DNA from: an uncultured Intestinimonas sp.
GTDB taxonomy: Bacteria; Bacillota; Clostridia; Oscillospirales; Oscillospiraceae
Direction: 5' to 3'
NCBI RefSeq assembly: GCF_944387725.1
Contig: NZ_CALXGA010000003.1
Location: 18,066 to 82,065, forward strand
Length of the DNA: 64,000 nt
The notes under the pieces are model-generated. The model saw only the letters and a program-made list of their open reading frames with translations, had not been told where the DNA came from and searched no databases. The position numbers were made by a program, and so were the translations under genes. Positions 7,593-16,532 of the stretch are shown piece by piece. The stretch's first letter is position 1, and each line of letters opens with the position of its first letter.

Positions 7593-10500
7593 ATGGAAAA
7601 GAGCAGAATGGAGGGCTATCCCCAGCGGGGGCTCTACCACCCGTCCTTTGAGCACGACGCCTGCGGCATTGGCGCCGTGGTGGACATCAAGGGGCGCAAG
7701 AGCCACCAGACCGTGGACGACGCCCTGAAAATCGTGGAGAAGCTGGAGCACCGGGCCGGCAAGGACGCCGAGGGCGAAACCGGCGACGGCGTGGGCATCC
7801 TGCTCCAGATCTCCCACAAATTCTTTCAAAAGGCGGTCAAGGAGTGCGGCTTTACCGTCGGGGAAGAGCGGGACTACGGCGTGGGTATGTTCTTCTTCCC
7901 CCAGGACGTGCTCAAGCGCAACCAGGCCCGGAAGATGTTCGAGATCATCGTGGAGAAGGAGGGCATGGAGTTTTTGGGCTGGCGGACGGTGCCGGTGGAC
8001 CCGGACATCCTGGGGGCCAAGGCCCTGGCCAAAATGCCCTGCATCCAGCAGGCCTTTGTGAAGCGCCCGGAGGGGGTGGCCCGGGGCCTGGACTTCGACC
8101 GGAAGCTCTATGTGGCCCGGCGGGTCTTTGAGCAGTCGGCGGACACCACCTATGTCTGCTCCCTGTCCAGCCGTACCATCGTCTACAAGGGCATGTTCCT
8201 GGTGGGCCAGCTCCGGCGGTTCTACCGGGACCTCCAGGACCGGGACTACCAGTCGGCCATCGCCATTGTCCACTCCCGGTTCTCCACCAATACCAACCCC
8301 TCCTGGGAGCGGGCCCACCCCAACCGCCTGCTGGCCCACAACGGGGAGATCAACACCATCCGGGGCAACGCCGACCGGATGCTGGCCCGGGAGGAGACCA
8401 TGTCCGCCCCGGGCCTGGACGCCGAGCTGGACAAGGTCTACCCGGTGATCAACGGGGAGGGCTCCGACTCGGCCATGCTGGACAACACCCTGGAGTTTTT
8501 GATGATGTCCGGCATGGAGCTGCCCCTGGCGGTGATGATTACCATTCCCGAGCCCTGGCAGGGGGACAAGGCCCTCTCCCGGGCCCGGCACGACCTCTAC
8601 CAGTACTACGCCATCCTCATGGAGCCCTGGGACGGCCCGGCCTCTATCCTCTTCTCGGACGGCGACGTGGTGGGGGCGGTGCTGGACCGCAACGGCCTGC
8701 GCCCCTCCCGGTACTATGTGACGTCGGACGGCCGCCTCATCCTCTCCTCTGAGGTAGGGGTGCTGGACATCCCGCCGGAGCAGGTGGTGGAGAAGTCCCG
8801 GCTCCAGCCCGGCCGGATGCTGCTGGTGGACACCCGCCAGGGCCGGGTCATCGGGGACAGCGAGCTCAAGGGTGCCTACGCCGCCCGGCAGCCCTACGGC
8901 GAGTGGCTGGACCGGAACCTGGTCAACCTCTCCGGTCTGCCCATTCCCAACCACCGGGTGGAGACCCGGAGCCGGGAGGAGCTGGCCCGGCTGCAAAAGG
9001 CATTCGGCTACACCTACGAGGACGTCCGCAGCACCATCCTCCCCATGGCTCGCACTGGGGCGGAGCCCACCGCCGCCATGGGCATCGACATCCCCCTGGC
9101 GGTGCTGGACGACCAGGGACAACCCCTCTTCAACTACTTCAAGCAGCTCTTCGCTCAGGTTACCAACCCGCCCATAGACGCCATCCGGGAGGAGGTAGTC
9201 ACCGACACCACCGTCTATCTCGGAGACGACGGCAACCTCCTGGAGGAGAAGGCGGAGAACTGCCGGGTCCTCCAGGTCCACAACCCCATCCTCACCTCCA
9301 CGGATCTGATGAAGATCCGCCACATGAAGAAGCCGGGCTTCCACGTGGAGACGGTATCCATTCTCTATTATAAAAACACCCCCCTGGACCGTGCCCTGGA
9401 GCGGCTCTTTGTGGCGGTGGACCGGGCCTACCGCAACGGGGCCAACGTGGTCATCCTCTCCGACCGGGGGGTGGATGAAAACCATGTGGCTATCCCATCC
9501 CTGCTGGCGGTCTCCGCCATCGAGCACTACCTGGTCCGCACCAAAAAGCGCACGGCGGTTTCCATCGTCCTGGAGTCGGCTGAGCCCCGGGACGTCCACC
9601 ACTTCGCCACCCTCCTGGGCTACGGCGCCCGGGCCATCAACCCCTACCTGGCCCAGGAGACCATCGTTTCCCTCATCGAGGACGGCCAGCTGGACAAGGA
9701 CTTCCACGCCGCCGTGGACGACTATAACGCCGCCATTCTCCACGGCATTGTGAAGATCGCCTCCAAAATGGGCATCTCTACCCTCCAGTCCTACCAGTCC
9801 GCCCAGATTTTTGAGGCGGTGGGCATCTCCAAAGAGGTCATTGACAAGTATTTCACCAACACGGTCTCCCGGGTGGGGGGCATCGGCCTCAGGGAGATCG
9901 GGGATCTGGTAGACCGCAACCACACCCGGGCCTTCGATCCTCTGGGCCTGGGGGTCAGCCTGGAGCTGGACTCCCTGGGGGCCCACAAGGCCCGGGCCGG
10001 CCGGGAGGACCACCTCTACAATCCCCAGACCATCCACCTGCTCCAGGAGTCCACCCGCCGGGGGGATTACGGCCTTTTCCAGCAGTATACCGCCCTGGTG
10101 GATGACGAGACGCGGCCCCACACCCTCCGGGGCCTGCTGGAGATGAAGTACGCCGACACCCCCATCCCCTTGGAGGAGGTGGAGCCGGTGGAGTCCATCG
10201 TCAAGCGCTTCAAGACCGGGGCCATGAGCTACGGCTCCATCTCCCAGGAGGCTCACGAGTGCATGGCCCAGGCCATGAACCTGCTGGGGGGCAAGTCCAA
10301 CTCCGGCGAGGGGGGGGAGCGGCCTGAGCGCCTGGGCACCGACAAGAACTCGGCCATCAAACAGGTGGCCTCCGGCCGCTTCGGGGTCACCAGCGAGTAC
10401 CTGGTCTCGGCCCAGGAGCTCCAGATCAAGCTGGCTCAGGGGGCCAAGCCCGGGGAGGGCGGCCATCTGCCGGGCAAGAAGGTCTACCCCTGGATCGCCA

Positions 10501-12140
10501 AGTGCCGCCACTCCACCCCCGGCGTCTCCCTCATTTCTCCGCCGCCCCACCACGACATCTACTCCATTGAGGACCTGGCCCAGCTCATCTATGACCTGAA
10601 AAACGCCAACCGCCAGGCCCGTATCTCGGTGAAGCTGGTCAGCGAGGCGGGGGTGGGCACCATCGCCGCCGGCGTGGCCAAGGCCGGGGCCCAGGTGGTG
10701 CTGATCTCCGGCCACGACGGCGGAACCGGCGCCGCCCCCCGGACCTCCATCCACAACGCCGGCCTGCCCTGGGAGCTGGGGCTGGCCGAGACCCACCAGA
10801 CCCTGCTCTCCAACGGCCTGCGCTCCCGGGTGGTGGTGGAGACCGATGGTAAGCTCATGTCCGGCCGGGACGTGGCCATCGCCTGTATGCTGGGGGCCGA
10901 GGAGTTTGGCTTTGCCACCGCCCCCCTGGTGACCATGGGCTGCGTCATGATGCGGGTGTGCAACCTGGACACCTGCCCCGTGGGAGTGGCCACCCAGAAC
11001 CCCGAGCTGCGCCGGCGCTTCCAGGGCAAGCCGGAGTATGTGGTGAACTTCATGCGCTTCATCGCCCAGGAGCTCCGGGAGCACATGGCCCGTCTGGGAG
11101 TCCGCAGCATCGACGAGCTGGTGGGCCGCACCGACCTGCTGGGGGTCCGGGAGCATCCCACCGGCGGCTACGCCGGGACCCTGGACCTCTCCGCCCTGCT
11201 GGAGAACCCCTGGCTGAGCACCGGGGCCAAGCAGCACTATGACCCCGCCGACATCTACGACTTCAAGCTGGAGGAGACTGTAGACCTGAAGGTCCTGGAG
11301 CGCAAGCTCTCCAAGGCCCTGGAGAAGGGGGAGAAGGCCAGCGTCTCCCTGGACGTCTCCTCCACCGACCGGACCCTGGGGACCATCCTGGGCTCCGACA
11401 TCACCCGGCTCCACGGCGGAGACCTCCCCGACGACACCCTGACGGTAAAGTGCACCGGCGGCGGGGGACAGTCCTTCGGGGCCTTCCTGCCCAAGGGCCT
11501 GACCCTGGAGCTGGAGGGGGACTCCAACGACTACTTCGGCAAGGGGCTCTCCGGGGGCAGGCTCATCGTCTATCCCCCCAAGGGGAGCACCTTCCCGGCG
11601 GACAAGAACATCATCATCGGCAATGTGGCCCTCTACGGGGCCACCTCCGGCCGGGCCTTCGTCTGCGGCGTGGCCGGGGAGCGCTTCTGTGTACGGAACT
11701 CCGGCGCGGTGGCGGTGGCCGAGGGCGTGGGGGACCACGGCTGTGAGTATATGACCGGCGGCCGGGTGGTCATCCTGGGCCCCACCGGGAAGAATTTCGC
11801 CGCCGGCATGTCCGGCGGGGTGGCCTACGTCCTGGACGAGGGCCAGGACCTCTACCTGCGCCTAAACAAAGCGCTGGTCTCCCTGGACCCGGTAACAGAG
11901 CGCCAGGATGCTCAGGAGCTGGAGGCCATGATCCGGGAGCATGTGGCCGCCACCGGCTCGGCCAAGGGGGCGGCCATCCTGGAGGACTTTGACCGCTATC
12001 TGCCCCTCTTCAAGAAAATCCTGCCGCTGGACTTTGACCGGATGCTCCGCACCATCGCCCAGCTGGAGGGCCGGGGCATGGAGCGGGAGCAGGCCGAGGT
12101 GGAGGCATTCTATCTCAACACCAGAGGAGGGGAGCAGTAA
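7593..12140 (+). CDS. gltB: Glutamate synthase, large subunit
   Basis: Hydrolyses glutamine and transfers the ammonia to 2-oxoglutarate, giving glutamate. 1515 residues, full length. Cys24 (HDACGIG) is the amidotransferase nucleophile once the short propeptide is removed. Domains in order: class II glutaminase (about 24-430), central domain, FMN/Fe-S synthase domain (KTGAMSYGSIS, SNSGEGGE, GHDGGTGAAP, then CNLDTCPVGVATQ with cluster cysteines) and the C-terminal GXGXG beta-helix. The start at 7593 has GGAAAGGGG 8 bases upstream. Its stop overlaps the start of gltD by one base, indicating translational coupling. Confidence 0.97.
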   Translation: MEKSRMEGYPQRGLYHPSFEHDACGIGAVVDIKGRKSHQTVDDALKIVEKLEHRAGKDAEGETGDGVGILLQISHKFFQKAVKECGFTVGEERDYGVGMFFFPQDVLKRNQARKMFEIIVEKEGMEFLGWRTVPVDPDILGAKALAKMPCIQQAFVKRPEGVARGLDFDRKLYVARRVFEQSADTTYVCSLSSRTIVYKGMFLVGQLRRFYRDLQDRDYQSAIAIVHSRFSTNTNPSWERAHPNRLLAHNGEINTIRGNADRMLAREETMSAPGLDAELDKVYPVINGEGSDSAMLDNTLEFLMMSGMELPLAVMITIPEPWQGDKALSRARHDLYQYYAILMEPWDGPASILFSDGDVVGAVLDRNGLRPSRYYVTSDGRLILSSEVGVLDIPPEQVVEKSRLQPGRMLLVDTRQGRVIGDSELKGAYAARQPYGEWLDRNLVNLSGLPIPNHRVETRSREELARLQKAFGYTYEDVRSTILPMARTGAEPTAAMGIDIPLAVLDDQGQPLFNYFKQLFAQVTNPPIDAIREEVVTDTTVYLGDDGNLLEEKAENCRVLQVHNPILTSTDLMKIRHMKKPGFHVETVSILYYKNTPLDRALERLFVAVDRAYRNGANVVILSDRGVDENHVAIPSLLAVSAIEHYLVRTKKRTAVSIVLESAEPRDVHHFATLLGYGARAINPYLAQETIVSLIEDGQLDKDFHAAVDDYNAAILHGIVKIASKMGISTLQSYQSAQIFEAVGISKEVIDKYFTNTVSRVGGIGLREIGDLVDRNHTRAFDPLGLGVSLELDSLGAHKARAGREDHLYNPQTIHLLQESTRRGDYGLFQQYTALVDDETRPHTLRGLLEMKYADTPIPLEEVEPVESIVKRFKTGAMSYGSISQEAHECMAQAMNLLGGKSNSGEGGERPERLGTDKNSAIKQVASGRFGVTSEYLVSAQELQIKLAQGAKPGEGGHLPGKKVYPWIAKCRHSTPGVSLISPPPHHDIYSIEDLAQLIYDLKNANRQARISVKLVSEAGVGTIAAGVAKAGAQVVLISGHDGGTGAAPRTSIHNAGLPWELGLAETHQTLLSNGLRSRVVVETDGKLMSGRDVAIACMLGAEEFGFATAPLVTMGCVMMRVCNLDTCPVGVATQNPELRRRFQGKPEYVVNFMRFIAQELREHMARLGVRSIDELVGRTDLLGVREHPTGGYAGTLDLSALLENPWLSTGAKQHYDPADIYDFKLEETVDLKVLERKLSKALEKGEKASVSLDVSSTDRTLGTILGSDITRLHGGDLPDDTLTVKCTGGGGQSFGAFLPKGLTLELEGDSNDYFGKGLSGGRLIVYPPKGSTFPADKNIIIGNVALYGATSGRAFVCGVAGERFCVRNSGAVAVAEGVGDHGCEYMTGGRVVILGPTGKNFAAGMSGGVAYVLDEGQDLYLRLNKALVSLDPVTERQDAQELEAMIREHVAATGSAKGAAILEDFDRYLPLFKKILPLDFDRMLRTIAQLEGRGMEREQAEVEAFYLNTRGGEQ

Positions 12141-13600
12141 TGGGAAAGCCCACCGGATTTTTGGAATACCAGCGCCAGGGGAACCCCTCCCAGGGGCCCC
12201 GGGAGCGCATCCAGCACTTTGACGAGTTCCACCCCAGGCTGGGCCGGGAGGAGCGCCGCCGCCAGGGCGCCCGGTGCATGGAGTGCGGCGTGCCCTTCTG
12301 CCAGTCCGGGGCGGTGCTCAATGGCATGGTCTCCGGCTGTCCCCTCCACAACCTGATCCCGGAGTGGAACGATCTCATTTACACCGGCAGCTTCGCCCAG
12401 GCCCTCCAGCGGCTGCTGAAGACCAACAGCTTCCCGGAGTTCACCGGCCGGGTGTGTCCCGCTCTGTGCGAGGCCGCCTGTACCTGCGGCCTCCACGGGG
12501 ACCCGGTAACCATCAAGGAAAACGAGCTGGGCATCATCGAGGACGCCTGGGAAAAGGGGCTGCTCCAGCCCCATCCCCCGGAGGTCCGCACCGGGAAGCG
12601 GGTGGCGGTGGTGGGCTCCGGCCCCTCCGGCCTGGCCTGTGCCGCCCAGCTCAACAGCCGGGGCCACAGCGTCACCGTCTTCGAGCGGGCCGACCGGCCC
12701 GGCGGCCTGCTGATGTACGGCATCCCCAATATGAAGCTGGAGAAGTCCATCGTCCAGCGTCGGACGGAACTTATGGCCGCCGAGGGGGTGGCATTCCGTC
12801 TGGGGGTGGACGTGGGCCGGGACCTCTCCGCCAAGGAGCTGCTGGAGGGCTATGACGCCGTGGTCCTCTGCTGCGGGGCGGCCCAGCCCCGGGATTTGTC
12901 CGTCCCCGGCAGAGATGGCAAGGATATCTACTTTGCAGTGGATTTCCTCAGGGCCACCACCAAGAGCCTTTTGGACTCCGGCCTGAAGGACGGCCAATAT
13001 GTCTCGGCCAAGGGGAAGCATGTGGTCATCGTGGGAGGCGGCGACACCGGCAACGACTGTGTGGGCACCGCCATCCGCCACGGCTGCAAGAGCGTGGTGC
13101 AGCTGGAGATGATGCCCAAGGCCCCGGACGGCCGGGGGGAGAACAACCCCTGGCCCGAGTGGCCCAGGGTCTGTAAGACCGACTACGGCCAAGAGGAGGC
13201 CATCGCCGTCTTCGGCCAGGACCCCCGCCTCTATCAGACCACGGTGACCGAGGTCCTCCGAAACGAGGCCGGGGACCTGACCGGGGTGAAGACTGTGAAG
13301 CTGGACGTCAATTTGAAGCCGGTGGAGGGCACTGAGGAGGTGCTCCCCTGTGAGCTTCTGCTCATCGCCGCGGGCTTCCTGGGGCCCCAGGAGTACGTCC
13401 CCGCCGCCTTTGGGGTGGAGCGCACCCCCCGGACCTGTGTTCAGACCCAGCCGGGGTGGTACGCCTCCAGCGTACCCAAGGTTTTTACCGCCGGCGATAT
13501 GCACCGGGGCCAGTCCCTGGTGGTGTGGGCCATCCAGGAGGGCCGGGCCGCCGCCCGGGAAGTAGACGAGTTCCTCATGGGCTACACCAATCTGGAGTAG
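12140..13600 (+). CDS. gltD: Glutamate synthase, small subunit
   Basis: NADPH- or NADH-oxidising flavoprotein that feeds electrons to GltB. 486 residues. The N-terminal Fe-S region has [22 protein letters not shown] and [15 protein letters not shown] first dinucleotide fold follows ([17 protein letters not shown], binds FAD), then a second ([18 protein letters not shown], binds NAD(P)H), and finally the [17 protein letters not shown] block. It starts on the last base of the gltB stop codon, so the two are translated as a coupled pair. Confidence 0.97.
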   Translation: MGKPTGFLEYQRQGNPSQGPRERIQHFDEFHPRLGREERRRQGARCMECGVPFCQSGAVLNGMVSGCPLHNLIPEWNDLIYTGSFAQALQRLLKTNSFPEFTGRVCPALCEAACTCGLHGDPVTIKENELGIIEDAWEKGLLQPHPPEVRTGKRVAVVGSGPSGLACAAQLNSRGHSVTVFERADRPGGLLMYGIPNMKLEKSIVQRRTELMAAEGVAFRLGVDVGRDLSAKELLEGYDAVVLCCGAAQPRDLSVPGRDGKDIYFAVDFLRATTKSLLDSGLKDGQYVSAKGKHVVIVGGGDTGNDCVGTAIRHGCKSVVQLEMMPKAPDGRGENNPWPEWPRVCKTDYGQEEAIAVFGQDPRLYQTTVTEVLRNEAGDLTGVKTVKLDVNLKPVEGTEEVLPCELLLIAAGFLGPQEYVPAAFGVERTPRTCVQTQPGWYASSVPKVFTAGDMHRGQSLVVWAIQEGRAAAREVDEFLMGYTNLE

Positions 13601-13601
13601 C

Positions 13602-13652
13602 AAAACTGATGCAGGCCGGACCGCCCAGGCGGTCCGGCCTGCATCAGTTTTT
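13602..13652. terminator. Strong, symmetric terminator after gltD
   Basis: Left arm 13602-13625 and right arm 13628-13651 are perfect inverted repeats, flanked by A-run and T-run. It ends the glt operon and would work in either direction. Confidence 0.9.
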
Positions 13653-13680
13653 AGAACGGGGCAAAACGTCCGGAGACACA

Positions 13681-13744
13681 CCGGGAGAGCGCATGAAGGG
13701 GGAAAGGCTGCCAAGCATGGTCTGCGACCACGGGAGAAGCCCGG
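13681..13744 (+). other. Unassigned structured stretch upstream of the GH25 gene
   Basis: CCGGG (13681-13685) can pair with CCCGG (13740-13744), enclosing a TGGTC/GACCA hairpin (13718-13722 with 13726-13730). It lies between the gltD terminator and the next promoter. I do not recognise a riboswitch or small RNA here; transcription is unproven. Confidence 0.25.
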
Positions 13745-13770
13745 ATGGGGCAAATGTTTACAATTTATAG

Positions 13771-13799
13771 TTGCCTTCTTGGCCAAAGTGCCTTATGAT
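13771..13799 (+). promoter_or_regulatory. Promoter of the GH25 lysozyme gene
   Basis: TTGCCT (13771-13776), 17-base spacer, TATGAT (13794-13799). The predicted transcript start is within a few bases of the ATG at 13805, implying a leaderless or very short-leader mRNA. Confidence 0.6.
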
Positions 13800-13804
13800 G
13801 ATAC

Positions 13805-14563
13805 ATGGTGATTTTTGTGAGGAAAGTATTGCGGGTCCTGGGGCGGCTCCTGCTGCTGGCCCTGGTCCTGGCCTTCCTGGCGGCGGCCCTGTTCTACTTT
13901 CTGCGCTGGCAGGGGTATTTCCTCCTGCCCCAGGAGGCCGCCCCCCGGCAGTGGGAGGTCTTCGGGGTGGACGTGTCGGTCTACCAGGGGGAGGTGGACT
14001 GGCCCGCCCTGGCCGCCCAGGGGGTGGACTTCGCCTTTATCAAGGCCACGGAGGGCAGCTCACTTCAGGATGTCCGCTTTGCCGCAAACTGGGCCGACGC
14101 CCAGGCAGCGGGGGTCCGGGTGGGGGCCTACCACTTTTTCAGCTACGACAGTCCCGGGGAGACTCAGGCCGACAACTTCATCGACATGGTGCCGGTGACG
14201 CCCGGCGCCCTGCCTCCAGTGGTGGATATTGAGTTTTATGGGGACAACCTGGAAAACCCGCCGGATCAGGCGCATGTCCACAGCATTCTGGCCCCCCTCC
14301 TGGCCCGGCTGGAGGAGCACTACGGGGTGAAGCCAATCCTCTATGTGACCTACCGCTCCTACGACCTCTATCTCCGGGAGGGCTATGAAGACCATCCCCT
14401 CTGGGTCTCCAGCCCCATGGTGGCCCCCTTTGGAAAGGACTGGTCCTTCTGGCAGTATTCCCACAGCGCCGAGCTGGAGGGCTACTTCGGCGACGAGCGG
14501 CACATTGACCTCAACGTCTTTCGGGGGAGCGAGGAGGAGTTCCGGCGCTTCGGTCTGGCGTAG
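13805..14563 (+). CDS. Membrane-anchored GH25 lysozyme-like muramidase
   Basis: 252 residues. Residues about 8-38 form one hydrophobic segment (LLLLALVLAFLAAALFYFL) with a basic front, so the enzyme is probably anchored or exported. The rest is a glycosyl hydrolase 25 domain that cleaves N-acetylmuramic acid to N-acetylglucosamine bonds: GVDVSVYQGEVDW (Asp56), FIKATEG (Glu83), and the catalytic VDIEF block (Asp141, Glu143). No wall-binding repeats follow. There is no ribosome-binding site before the ATG; GTG codons at 13808 and 13817 are alternatives. It is followed by murB but has its own promoter. Confidence 0.88.
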   Translation: MVIFVRKVLRVLGRLLLLALVLAFLAAALFYFLRWQGYFLLPQEAAPRQWEVFGVDVSVYQGEVDWPALAAQGVDFAFIKATEGSSLQDVRFAANWADAQAAGVRVGAYHFFSYDSPGETQADNFIDMVPVTPGALPPVVDIEFYGDNLENPPDQAHVHSILAPLLARLEEHYGVKPILYVTYRSYDLYLREGYEDHPLWVSSPMVAPFGKDWSFWQYSHSAELEGYFGDERHIDLNVFRGSEEEFRRFGLA

Positions 14564-14604
14564 GGTCTTTTTTCCGTGCCGGTCTTCTAATCTCCCGACT
14601 TTTC

Positions 14605-14613
14605 TGCTATAAT
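14605..14613 (+). promoter_or_regulatory. Extended -10 promoter of murB
   Basis: TGC followed by TATAAT (14608-14613) gives an extended -10 element; the -35 position (TTCTAA, 14585-14590) is poor. The leader to murB is about 80 bases and GC-rich. Confidence 0.5.
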
Positions 14614-14697
14614 GAAGGTTGATACAGCGGCGCCGCCCGGCGGTGGGACTTCCACCGTCGGGTCCGGCGTGACTATGATGTCTTTTGGAGGCACACT

Positions 14698-15615
14698 ATG
14701 GACCGATACGCGACCCTGTTCCGGGACCTGACCCGGACCTGCCCGTCCATGGAGGTACGGGTGGACGAACCCATGAGCCGGCACACAACCTTCCGCATCG
14801 GTGGACCCGTCCGGGTCATGGCCCTGCCCAGAACCGAAGAGGAGGCGGTCAAGGCGGTACAGGTGGCCCTGCGCCATGAGGTGCAGCCCTTTTACCTGGG
14901 CAACGGCAGCAATCTGCTGGTCTCCGACCGGGGGTACGAGGGCTTTATTCTCAAGCTGGTGGACGGTCTGGGGACCCTGGAGGTCCACGGGACCACCCTC
15001 ACCGCCGGCAGCGGGGTGCTCCTCTCCCGGCTGTCCAGCTTTGCCATGGACAAGGGCCTCGCCGGCCTGGAGTTTGCCCACGGTATTCCCGGCTCGGTGG
15101 GGGGCGCGGTGACCATGAACGCCGGGGCCTACGACAGCGACATGAGCGCCCTGGTCCGGGAGGTGCGCTGTCTGACGGCGGAGGGGGAGACGCAGGTACT
15201 TCCGTCCCAGGCGCTGGACTTTTCCTACCGCCACAGCGCTTTCGCCGGCGGCGGGCGGCTGATTTTAGGGGCCACCCTGGAGCTCCGCCCCGGAAATGAG
15301 GGGGACATCCGGGCCCTGATGGATGACCTGGGCAGCCGCCGCCGGCATAAGCAGCCCCTGGATCTCCCCAGCGCGGGCAGCATTTTCAAGCGGCCCAAGG
15401 GCTATTACGCCGCCGCCCTCATTGACGAGTGCGGGCTGAAGGGGACCACCGTGGGCGGGGCCCAGGTCTCCAAAAAACACGCGGGCTTCATCGTCAACAT
15501 GGACAAAGCCACCTGCGCCGACGTGCTCCAGCTGGCCGAATTGGTCCGGGAGACCGTCCTCCGGGAGACCGGCGTGGCGATGGAGCTGGAGGTCCGTACC
15601 CTGGGCCCCGTCTGA
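14698..15615 (+). CDS. murB: UDP-N-acetylenolpyruvoylglucosamine reductase
   Basis: FAD enzyme giving UDP-N-acetylmuramic acid, the second committed step of peptidoglycan synthesis. 305 residues, type II (short Gram-positive form). Marks include the HTTFRIGGP start of the FAD domain, LGNGSNLLVSDRGY, GLEFAHGIPGSVGGAVTMNAGAYD, the YRHSAF serine, SAGSIFKRP, and GAQVSKKHAGFIVN. The ATG at 14698 follows GGAGGCACACT. It begins a run with rapZ, yvcK and whiA, a gene order common in Firmicutes. Confidence 0.96.
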   Translation: MDRYATLFRDLTRTCPSMEVRVDEPMSRHTTFRIGGPVRVMALPRTEEEAVKAVQVALRHEVQPFYLGNGSNLLVSDRGYEGFILKLVDGLGTLEVHGTTLTAGSGVLLSRLSSFAMDKGLAGLEFAHGIPGSVGGAVTMNAGAYDSDMSALVREVRCLTAEGETQVLPSQALDFSYRHSAFAGGGRLILGATLELRPGNEGDIRALMDDLGSRRRHKQPLDLPSAGSIFKRPKGYYAAALIDECGLKGTTVGGAQVSKKHAGFIVNMDKATCADVLQLAELVRETVLRETGVAMELEVRTLGPV

Positions 15616-15668
15616 AGTCGGTCTGCGGCCCCGGCCACCGGGCGGGGAGAGACACCGAGGTGAGCAGC

Positions 15669-16532
15669 ATGAAATTTATTCTGATCTCCGGCCTGTCCGG
15701 GGCGGGAAAGAGCAAAACGGCCTCCTTCCTGGAGGACATGGGCTACTATGTGGTGGACAACATGCCCGCGGCCCTGATCCCCAAATTTGCCGAGCTGTGC
15801 ATGGCGGGCCAGGGGCGCTATGACCGGGTGGCGCTGGTCACCGACATCCGGGGCGGCCAGACCTTCGACGGCCTCTTCGCCTCCCTGGACCAGCTCCACG
15901 AGATGGGGTGCGATTACCAGATTCTTTTTGTGGAGGCCAGCCTGGAGACCATCATCATGCGGTATAAGGAGACCCGCCGGTCCCACCCCCTGGCCAAGGC
16001 GGGGCGGTCCCTGGCCGAGGCGGTGCAGCTGGAGCGCTCCGCCCTGGAGCCGGTGCGCCAGCGGGCGGAGTACATCGTGGACACCACGGCCCTGTCCACC
16101 GCCAAGCTCCGGGGGGAGATGCTCCGCCTCTTTGGGGAGGGGGAGCACGCCCCGGATATGAGCGTATCGGTGATCTCCTTCGGCTTCAAGTACGGCATCC
16201 CCCTGGAGGCCGACCTGGTCTTTGACGTGCGGTGCCTGCCCAACCCCTACTATATTGCCGAGCTCCGGCACCAGACCGGCCTGGACGCCGGGGTGCGGGA
16301 CTTTGTCTTCGGTTACCAGCAGACCAGGGACCTGATGCGGCATCTGGAGAGCCTGCTGGGCTTCCTCCTGCCCCTCTATGTGGAGGAGGGCAAGACGGCT
16401 CTGGTCATCGCCGTAGGCTGTACCGGCGGTCACCACCGCTCTGTGGCCATTACCCGGGCCCTGGCGGACTTTGTCCGGCAGAAGGGCTACAGCGCCTCGG
16501 AGAACCACCGGGACATGACGAGGGATGGATGA
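15669..16532 (+). CDS. rapZ: RNase adapter/nucleotide-binding protein RapZ
   Basis: 287 residues. A P-loop GLSGAGKS is at residues 8-15; DVRCLPNPYY and GCTGGHHRSV near the end are family signatures. In enteric bacteria it guides RNase E to a small RNA controlling glucosamine-6-phosphate synthase; in Firmicutes (YvcJ) the role is less clear but tied to cell-wall precursor supply. The start is the ATG at 15669 behind GAGGTGAG; longer in-frame extensions overlap murB. It overlaps yvcK by four bases (ATGA). Confidence 0.95.
   Translation: MKFILISGLSGAGKSKTASFLEDMGYYVVDNMPAALIPKFAELCMAGQGRYDRVALVTDIRGGQTFDGLFASLDQLHEMGCDYQILFVEASLETIIMRYKETRRSHPLAKAGRSLAEAVQLERSALEPVRQRAEYIVDTTALSTAKLRGEMLRLFGEGEHAPDMSVSVISFGFKYGIPLEADLVFDVRCLPNPYYIAELRHQTGLDAGVRDFVFGYQQTRDLMRHLESLLGFLLPLYVEEGKTALVIAVGCTGGHHRSVAITRALADFVRQKGYSASENHRDMTRDG

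Noticed and set aside
7569-11738. A 1389-codon open frame on the minus strand
   Set aside because: It lies opposite gltB, has low-complexity Gly/His/Val-rich composition and no family features; high GC at third codon positions makes such antisense frames stay open.
13653-13770. Cyclic-dinucleotide, cobalamin or glycine riboswitch, or small SRP RNA, before the lysozyme gene
   Set aside because: Individual fragments resembled parts of these, but none of the conserved cores was complete.
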